From: Delphinapterus leucas
Taxonomy: Eukaryota; Chordata; Mammalia; Artiodactyla; Monodontidae
Direction: 5' to 3'
DNA length: 64,000 nucleotides
NCBI RefSeq assembly: GCF_002288925.2
Contig: NW_022098057.1
Coordinates: 63,355,641 to 63,419,640, forward strand
Position numbers and translations under genes: made by a program. Shown here piece by piece: positions 58,158-64,000 of this stretch (within the stretch, counting starts at the first letter, position 1; every line of letters begins with the position of its first letter). Under the pieces are notes generated by a model, which was not told the origin of the DNA, did not search any database, and was given only the letters and a program-made list of their open reading frames with translations.

Positions 58158-59043
58158 TATAGCTGATTCTCATTGTTCCTGGCAGTTATGTTCTATAAAG
58201 TTGCTGTGAACAGTGAATTTGGGAATGCTAAAACATCACTCCTAGGGCAAATACAGGGTTACGTTCTGATGAGCTTCTGGTCACAATATTTTCATCAACT
58301 GATCAATATATAACCTTATTTTAATGTGTTTCTGTTTAAAGACACCTTATGTAATATATAATTGACTCATTAACATTGACATTAACATTGAACTCATGGC
58401 CAATAGCACTGTAGCTTGTGCCTAAATGAAGCTTATCCAGCACTGTATTTTCTCCAGAGGGCACATCCCAGCCTTCATGTGCTTAGGAACATTAGATACC
58501 ACTTCAGCACTACACTTGGGGGCCATTTTAAACAATGAAATCGCCAACAAAATGCAAAAAAAAATGTGAAAAATGTGGCACTGAGTAATTTAGACCACAA
58601 AAAGGATACGTGTTTATAGTATGAGAGCTGAAACAAGAAGGTGGATCATTACCTTGTTTAACCTCAGCTGGTAATGTGCACCTCAGGTGCCTCAAATCCT
58701 TTGCTGTCTGCAAATGACCACACGAGTGCCTCGAGTACTGATTTTGGGGGTTACGAGTAAATTGTGCCAAGTAGGCAAATTCAAAAATATGGAATATACA
58801 GGGCTTCCCTGGTGGCGCAGTGGTTGAGAGTCTGCCTGCCGATGCAGGGGACACGGGTTCGTGCCCCGGTCTGGGAGGATCCCACATGCTGCGGAGTGGC
58901 TAGGCCCCTGAGCCACGGCCGCTGAGCCTGTGCGTCCGGAGCCTGTGCTCTGCAGCAGGAGAGCCCACAACAGTGAGAGGCCCGTGTACCGCAAAAAATA
59001 AATAAATAAATATGGAATCTACAAATGATGAGGATTGACTGTA
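58158..59043 (+). mobile_element. Tigger-like non-autonomous element carrying a CHR-2 SINE
   Basis: The ends 'tagctgattctcattgttc' and 'aaatgatgaggattgactg' are imperfect inverted repeats, each followed outward by TA, the Tc1-mariner target. Internal words ('taaagacaccttatgtaata') match a common mammalian repeat that I recognise but cannot name securely. Confidence 0.6.
58784..59025 (+). mobile_element. CHR-2: CHR-2-type SINE
   Basis: 'gggcttccctggtggcgcag' at 58800 to 'gtaccgc' and an (AAAT)n tail. The duplication aaatatggaatataca / aaatatggaatctaca is imperfect by one base. Confidence 0.92.
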
Positions 59044-59336
59044 TTTTGGAACCTGCACTTACATATGAAGTCCTTGATCTTTCCTTTTCAGAAATAGCTT
59101 ATGGATCTGGGTAACTGACTTAAGGTTTGGAAGCAAAAGTTACTGGATTGTATACCTTACTAAAATGTGCTCAGAGGTCCTGGTGGACATATTACTGATT
59201 TTATTTATTTTTTTGAATGTTTATTTTATATTGGAGTATAGTTAATTAACAAGGTTGTTAGTTTCAGGTGCACAGCAGAGTGATTCAGTTATACACAGGA
59301 TATACTTGTATCCTTTTTCAAATTCTTTTCCCATTT

Positions 59337-59732
59337 AGGTTATTAGATTTTTTTTTTTTAAATCCATCCTATGACAAAGGCCTTACTAACAACTTTCCAT
59401 ACAGTTAGTCAAAAAATAAAAAAAAATACAAAACACAGCAGACAGCATCTCACACACCTAGAAACCAACATGACAGGAGCCCCTTCTCAACACTGTAAAA
59501 AAAACAAAACAAAAGCAAAAAACCCAAAACTGAGAACTTAGTTTTGGTGGGGGACAGAACTTTGATCCCCTACCAAATGAACTGAAATATCCCAGTAGAG
59601 AATCAAACCAAAGTGGTAAGATGGGGATAGGGGGTGGGTGTCAGATTTTTAAATAACTGCTTTTGTGACAACGAGCTGGAAAAGACAGGTTTGGGCTAGG
59701 CTGCGTCCCTTACTATAACTATCAGGTTATTA
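59337..59732 (-). pseudogene. Processed retrocopy of an unidentified 3' UTR
   Basis: A 378-bp block (59346-59723) with a T run at 59349-59359 on its left edge is flanked by aggttatta at 59337-59345 and 59724-59732. The flanking L1 reads continuously across the site once the block is removed. The text resembles a non-coding mRNA 3' end ('actgtatggaaagttgttag' on the minus strand). The parent is not identified, and no AATAAA is close to the tail. Confidence 0.7.
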
Positions 59733-59782
59733 CAGACTATTGAGCAGAGTTCCCTGTGCTACAGAGTAGGTCCTCTTTAATT

Positions 59783-60027
59783 TTTAAAAAAATATTTATT
59801 TGGCTGCATTGGGTCTTAGTTGTGGCACATGGGATCTTCGTTGTGGCCTGCAGGATATCTTGTTGCGGTGCACAGGGCTGCTTTCTAGTTGTGGCGGGCG
59901 GGCTCTAGAGCAAACAGGCTTAGTTGCCCCATGGCATGTTGGATCTTAGTTCCCGAACAAGGGATCGAACCTGCACCGCCTGCATTAGAAGGCAGCTTCT
60001 TAACCACTGGACCACCAGGGAAGTCCC
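59783..60027 (-). mobile_element. CHR-type SINE, older form
   Basis: 'tggctgcattgggtcttagt' to 'tggaccaccagggaagtccc' on the minus strand, with a TTTA-type tail. Intermediate between CHRS and CHR-1 in length. Confidence 0.8.
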
Positions 60028-60130
60028 TGTAGGTAATCTCTTTTAAATATAGCAGTGTGTACATGTCAATCCCAAACTCCCAATCTATCCCTCCCCAGCA
60101 CCCCTCTCCTGGTAACCATAACTTCGATCT

Positions 60131-60682
60131 CTATGAGTCTGTTTGTTTTGTAAAAAAGTTCATTTGTATCATCTTTTTTAGATTCTGCATATAAGTGATA
60201 TGATATTTGTCTTTCTCCATCTGACTGACTTCACTTAGTATGATAATCTCCAGGTCAATCCATGTTGCTGCAAATGGCATTATTTCATTCTTTTTAATGG
60301 CTGGGTAATATTCCATTGTATATATGTACCACATCTTCTTTATCCATTCATCTGTTGATGAACATTTAGGGTGCTTCCATGTCTTTGCTACTGTAAACAG
60401 CACTGCAGTGAACACTGGGGTGCATGTATCCTTTTGAACCATGATTTTCTCTGGAGATATGCCCAGGAGTGGGATTGCTGGGTCACAGGGTAGCTCTATT
60501 TTTAGTTCCTTAAACTTCCATACTGTGCTCCACAGTGGCTGCACCAATTTACATTCCCACCTACAGTGTAGGAGGTTTCCCTTTTCTCCACACCCTCTCC
60601 AGGATTTTTTATTTGTAGACTTTTTGATGATGGCCATTCTGACTGGTGTGAGGTGATACCTCATTGTAGTTTTGATTTGCAT
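60131..60682 (-). pseudogene. L1 ORF2 C-terminal remnant
   Basis: 183 codons open on the minus strand: '[19 protein letters not shown]' then '[20 protein letters not shown]'. This is the L1 ORF2 C-terminus only. Confidence 0.85.
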
Positions 60683-61085
60683 TTCTAATACTTAGCAATG
60701 CTGAGCATCTTTTCATGTGCCTGTTGGCTATCTGTATGTCTTCTTTGGAGAAGTCTGTTTAGGTCTTCTGGGTTGTTTTTTTCTGTTGTTGAGCCACATG
60801 AGCTGTTTGTAAATTTTGGAGATTAATCCCTTGTCTGTGGTGTCATTTGCAAACGTTTTCTCTCATTCTGTGGGTTGTCTTTTTGTTTATGGTTTCATTT
60901 TCTGTGCAAAACTTTTGAGTTTAATTAGGTCCCATTTGTTTATTCTTGTTTTTTTATTTCCATTACCCAAGGATTTGGATTGAAAAAGATCTTGCAGTGA
61001 TTTATGTCAAAAGTGTTCTGCCTGTATTTTCCTCTAAGTTTTATAGTATCCAATCTTATTTAGGTCTTTAATCCATTTTCAGTTT

Positions 61086-61285
61086 TAAAATTTTTTTATT
61101 GGAATACAGTTGCTTTACAATGTTGTGTTAGTTTCTTGCTGTACAGCAAAGGGAATCAGTCATATGTATACATATATATCCACTCTTTCTTAGACTTCCT
61201 TCCCATTTAGGTCACCACAGAGCACTGAGTAGAGTTCCCTGTGCTATACAGTGGGTTCTCATTAGTTATCTACTTGAAGCATTTT
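61086..61285 (-). mobile_element. L1 3'-end fragment
   Basis: 'attggaatacagttgcttta', 'catatatatccactctttct' and 'gagtagagttccctgtgcta' on the minus strand. Confidence 0.78.
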
Positions 61286-61299
61286 AAAAGTCTTAGTAT

Positions 61300-61922
61300 T
61301 GGACAGGTGAATGGATAAAGAAGATGTGGTGCATATATACAATGGAATATTACCCAGCCATTAAAAAGAATGAAATAATGCCATTTGCAGCAACATGGAT
61401 GGACCTGGAGATTATCATACTAAGTGAAGGAAGTCAGATGGAGAAAGACAAATATCATATAATACAGCTTAAAAAATGATACAGGGCTTCTCTGGTGGCA
61501 CAGTGGTTAAGGGTCTGCCTGCCGATGCAGGGGTTCATGCCCTGGTCTGGGAAGATCCCACATGCCGCGGAGCGGCTGGGCCCGTGAGCCATGGCTGCTG
61601 GGCCTGTGCGTCCAGAGCCTGTGCTCTGCAACAGGAGAGGCCACAACAGTGAGAGGCCCGTGTACTGCAAAAAAAAAAAAAAAGATACAAATGAACTTAT
61701 TTACAAAACATAAACAGACTCACAGAGAAGGAACTTATGGTTATGGGGGGGCGGGGAGGGTGACAGATTGGGAGTGACATGTACACACTGATATTTAAAA
61801 CAGGTTAACTACACTCTGTAATAACCTAAATGGGAAAAGAATTTGAAAAAGAATAGATACATGTATATGTATAACCGAATCACTTTGCTGTATGCCTGAA
61901 ACTAACATAACATTGTTAATCA
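61300..61922 (+). mobile_element. L1 3' end on the plus strand, with a SINE inside
   Basis: ORF2 end ('ggataaagaagatgtggtgc') to the 3' UTR ('gtatgcctgaaactaacata'), split by the CHR-2 SINE at 61485-61683. Confidence 0.8.
61485..61683 (+). mobile_element. CHR-2: CHR-2-type SINE, short internal deletion
   Basis: 'gggcttctctggtggcacag' to 'gtactgc' plus an A tail. The 'acacgggttcgtgcc' box is shortened to 'ggttcatgcc'. Approximate duplication around gataca. Confidence 0.9.
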
Positions 61923-62046
61923 AGGGACGTCCTGGCAGTCCAGTGGGTAAGACTCTGCGCTTCCAACGCAAGGGGCATGGGTTTGATCCCTGGTTGGGGA
62001 ACAAAGATCCCACTTGCTGTGCAGTGTGGCCAAAAAAAAAAAAAAA
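61923..62046 (+). mobile_element. CHRS: CHRS-type SINE
   Basis: 'gggacgtcctggcagtccag' to 'gtgcagtgtggcc' plus an A tail of about 15. It sits exactly between the L1 and a Tigger-type relic. Confidence 0.85.
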
Positions 62047-62290
62047 TTCCAGAAAGTTCCAAAAAGCAAAACTTGAATTTGCCATGTGCTGCCCATTATT
62101 TACATAGCACTTACACTGTATTTGGTATTATAAGATACTCTAGAGATGATTTAATGCATACAAGAGGATGTGCATTGGTTATATGCAAATACTATGACAT
62201 TTTATATAAGGGACTGTAGCATCCATAGATTTTTGGTATCCATGGTGGCCCTGGAACCAACCTCCCATGGATACCAAGGGATGACTGTAC
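62047..62290 (-). mobile_element. MER2/Tigger-type relic
   Basis: 'ccagaaagttccaaaaagca', 'tctagagatgatttaatgca', 'ggttatatgcaaatactatg' and the terminal 'ataccaagggatgactgta' match the MER2-related Tigger end, partial. Confidence 0.75.
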
Positions 62291-62515
62291 CAGAAGTAGA
62301 ACTGCTAGATCATACATAGCTCTATTTTTAATTTCTTGAGGAACCTCCAAACAGTTTTTCATAGTGGCTACATCAATTTACAATCCTACCACAGTGCACA
62401 TGGGTCCCCTTTTCTCCACATCTTTACCAACACTTGTTATTTCTTGTCTTTTTGATAATAGTCAATCTAATAGGCGTGAGGTGATAGCTCATTGTGGTTT
62501 TGATGTGCTCAAATA
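62290..62515 (-). mobile_element. L1 ORF2 fragment
   Basis: 'gaggaacctccaaacagttt', 'gtggctacatcaatttacaa' and 'gcgtgaggtgatagctcatt' on the minus strand. Confidence 0.72.
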
Positions 62516-62645
62516 TACATGTTAACTGTGATTTATAAAACCAAATGAAACACTATAAACTAGATATTTGGACATATCACATATTGTACTCCAACCAAAA
62601 ATGTATAACGTGAATATTAGTGTAAAGAAACAGCAAACACCAATT

Positions 62646-62761
62646 GGAAAAATCTATGAAATAACTGGCCTATATATTTTCAAAAATATCTGATGAAAGG
62701 CTGGAAAAATCTATGAAATAACTGGCCTATATATTTTCAAAAATATCTGTGATGAAAGGCT
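62646..62761 (+). repeat. 57/59-bp tandem duplication
   Basis: The unit 'ggaaaaatctatgaaataac...gatgaaaggct' is present at 62646-62702 and again at 62703-62761. The copies are identical except for two extra bases (tg) in the second. Confidence 0.93.
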
Positions 62762-62790
62762 GAGGAACTGTTCCAGATTAAAGATGACTA

Positions 62791-63502
62791 AAGAGATGTG
62801 ACAACTACTGTGGAGAATAGTATGGAGGTTCCTTAAAAAACTAAATACAGAAACTACCATATGATCCTGCAATCCCACTCCTGGGCATATATCCAGAGAA
62901 AATCATAATTCGAAATGATACATGCACCTCAGTGTTCATTGCAGCACTACTTACAATAGCCAGGACATGGAAGCAACCTAAACGTCCATCAACAGAAAAA
63001 CGGATAAAAAAGATGTGGTACATGTATACAACGGAGTATTACTCAGACATAAAAGAACGAAATAATGCCATTTGCAGCAACATGGGTGGACCTAGAGATC
63101 GTCGTACTGAGCAAAGTAAGTCAGACAAAGAGAAATATCGTGATATTGCTTAGACGTGGAATGTGGAATCTAAGAAAATGGTACAAATGAACTTACAAAA
63201 CAGAAATAGCATTACAGATGTAGAAAATTTACAGTTACTGGGGGGTAAGGAGGGGGTGGGATGAATTAGGAGATTAGGATTGACATATACACACTACTAC
63301 ATATAAAACAGATTAACTAATAAGGACCTACTGTATAGCACAGGGAACTCTTCTCAATACTCTGTAATGCCCTATATGGGAAAAAAATCTAAGAGAGTGG
63401 ATATATGTATAACTGACTCACTTTGCTCTACAGCAGAAACTAACATAACACTGTATATCAACTATATTCCAATAAAAATTTTAAAAAGAGATGTGACAAC
63501 TA
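62791..63502 (+). mobile_element. 5'-truncated L1 with 17-bp duplication
   Basis: 678 bp (62808-63485) from ORF2 C-terminus to 'atattccaataaaaatttta' and an A-rich tail. The duplication aagagatgtgacaacta lies at 62791-62807 and 63486-63502. Frames at 62932-63153 are ORF2 remnants. Confidence 0.93.
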
Positions 63503-63887
63503 AATACAACCTTGAACTGGATACTCTGGTACTAGAGAAATTGCTATAAAGGACATTAGGGGGACAGCTACTAAATATGAATTATAGATAAAAGAATTGT
63601 ATAACAGTTATATTTGCTGTTCTATGATAATATAAGAAAATACTCTTATTTTTAGGAAAAACACACTGAAGTATTAGGGGGTAAAGGAACCTAATGTATG
63701 CAATCTTCTCTCAAATGGTTCAGAAAGAAAAAATGTGACTACAAATGAGGCAAATACTAAAAATTGGTAAATTTAGAAGGGCGTATGGTAGTTCTTTGTT
63801 CTGTTCTTGAATTTTCTAAAGTTTAACATGATTTTAAAATAAAAATTTTAAAAAGCTATGTAATTAAACACGCACACTTAAACTTAC

Positions 63888-63972
63888 TGTCTTCTGTGGT
63901 TCGGATCTTTCCAGTTTGACCAAAAATGACATTAGCAGCTGATAAACAGTGCCTGGCCTCCATAAAGCATTG
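63888..63972 (-). CDS. KIFBP: KIFBP internal exon (exon 5 by the human gene)
   Basis: An 85-bp exon after acceptor TTTATTTCCTCAACAG and before donor GTAAGTT. It reads Q CFMEARHCLSAANVIFGQTG then KIRTTED plus the first base of a Thr codon that finishes in the next exon. This matches the KIFBP region before the AEGDVPELYHQ stretch, from memory of the human protein, with IRTTEDT where human has IPATEDT. It starts in phase 0. Exons upstream of it, encoding roughly the first 260 residues, are outside the window. Confidence 0.94.
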
Positions 63973-64000
63973 CTGTTGAGGAAATAAACAAGAATAAAGT

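Larger units (their letters stand above)
59195..61085 (-). mobile_element. Old L1 3' half with retrocopy and SINE inside
   Basis: The 3' end is near 59210 ('atattggagtatagttaatt'). The L1 UTR is interrupted at 59346-59723, resumes as 'cagactattgagcagagttc', is interrupted again by a CHRS-like SINE (59783-60027), and continues through ORF2 C-terminus (60131-60682) to about 61085. Confidence 0.82.
62640..63855 (+). mobile_element. Old L1 3' UTR split by a younger L1
   Basis: 'gaaaggctgaggaactgttc' and 'gatgactaaagagatgtgac' lie left of the younger L1. 'attgctataaaggacattag', 'gaaaaacacactgaagtatt' and 'caaatggttcagaaagaaaa' lie right of it. These follow an old L1 3' UTR in order. Confidence 0.72.
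54801..63887 (-). other. KIFBP: KIFBP intron 5
   Basis: About 9.1 kb between donor GTAAGTT (63887-63881) and acceptor TTTTAG (54806-54801). It is largely built of transposons: Tigger1, an L1 fragment, a second Tigger-like element with a SINE in it, a layered L1 region with a retrocopy, a MER2-like relic and an old L1 split by a younger L1. The sequence at 57430-58150 is unassigned. Confidence 0.9.

Overview
The window is mammalian nuclear DNA, almost certainly from a cetacean. The main evidence is about two dozen copies of the tRNA-Glu-derived CHR SINEs: short CHR-2-type units ending in a gtaccgc-A(n) tail, longer CHR-1-type units and short CHRS-type units. These are characteristic of whales, dolphins and hippos. 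The L1s have the cetartiodactyl 3' end, and no BovB was seen, which argues against a ruminant. The species cannot be fixed from the sequence alone.

The only protein-coding gene recognised is KIFBP (KIF1BP, KIAA1279), the kinesin-family-binding protein, on the minus strand. The right-hand quarter holds its last three exons: 63888-63972, 54685-54800 and 49649-50524. All have proper splice sites, one continuous reading frame, a TAA stop, and candidate poly(A) signals near 49,100. By comparison with the remembered human protein (621 aa) about 358 C-terminal residues are encoded here. The earlier exons lie beyond the right edge.

Positions 1-49,000 lie downstream of KIFBP and contain no recognisable gene. 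The layer order is: repeat-poor DNA with MIR/L2 relics (1-6,100); nested L1s, an MLT1-type LTR and hAT relics (6,100-13,250); repeat-poor DNA (13,250-15,000); a 4.2-kb minus-strand L1 block (15,000-19,225); a mosaic of MLT1, L2 and old L1 (19,225-21,000); scattered SINE, MIR, MER5 and LTR relics (21,000-38,000); a 4.1-kb L1 nested in an older L1 (38,195-42,880); more L1, one plus-strand 5'-truncated L1 and a probable processed retrocopy (43,460-46,765); and a hAT relic and L2 relics up to the KIFBP 3' end. KIFBP intron 6 holds a large L2 relic carrying two CHR-1 SINEs. Intron 5 holds a nearly complete, decayed Tigger1 transposon, another TA-flanked Tigger-like element, layered L1s and a second retrocopy.

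No new biological system was found. The observations most worth checking are structural: an almost perfect 64-bp foldback inside an old L1 that looks like a replication template switch; an L1 with about 100 bp of apparent 3'-transduced sequence between 15-bp target-site duplications; a 3'-truncated, tailless SINE between perfect 15-bp duplications; an inverted SINE pair; two unexplained inverted-repeat pairs in otherwise unique DNA; and two retrocopies whose parent genes I could not name. All coordinates of repeats are by eye and may be off by a few to tens of bases.
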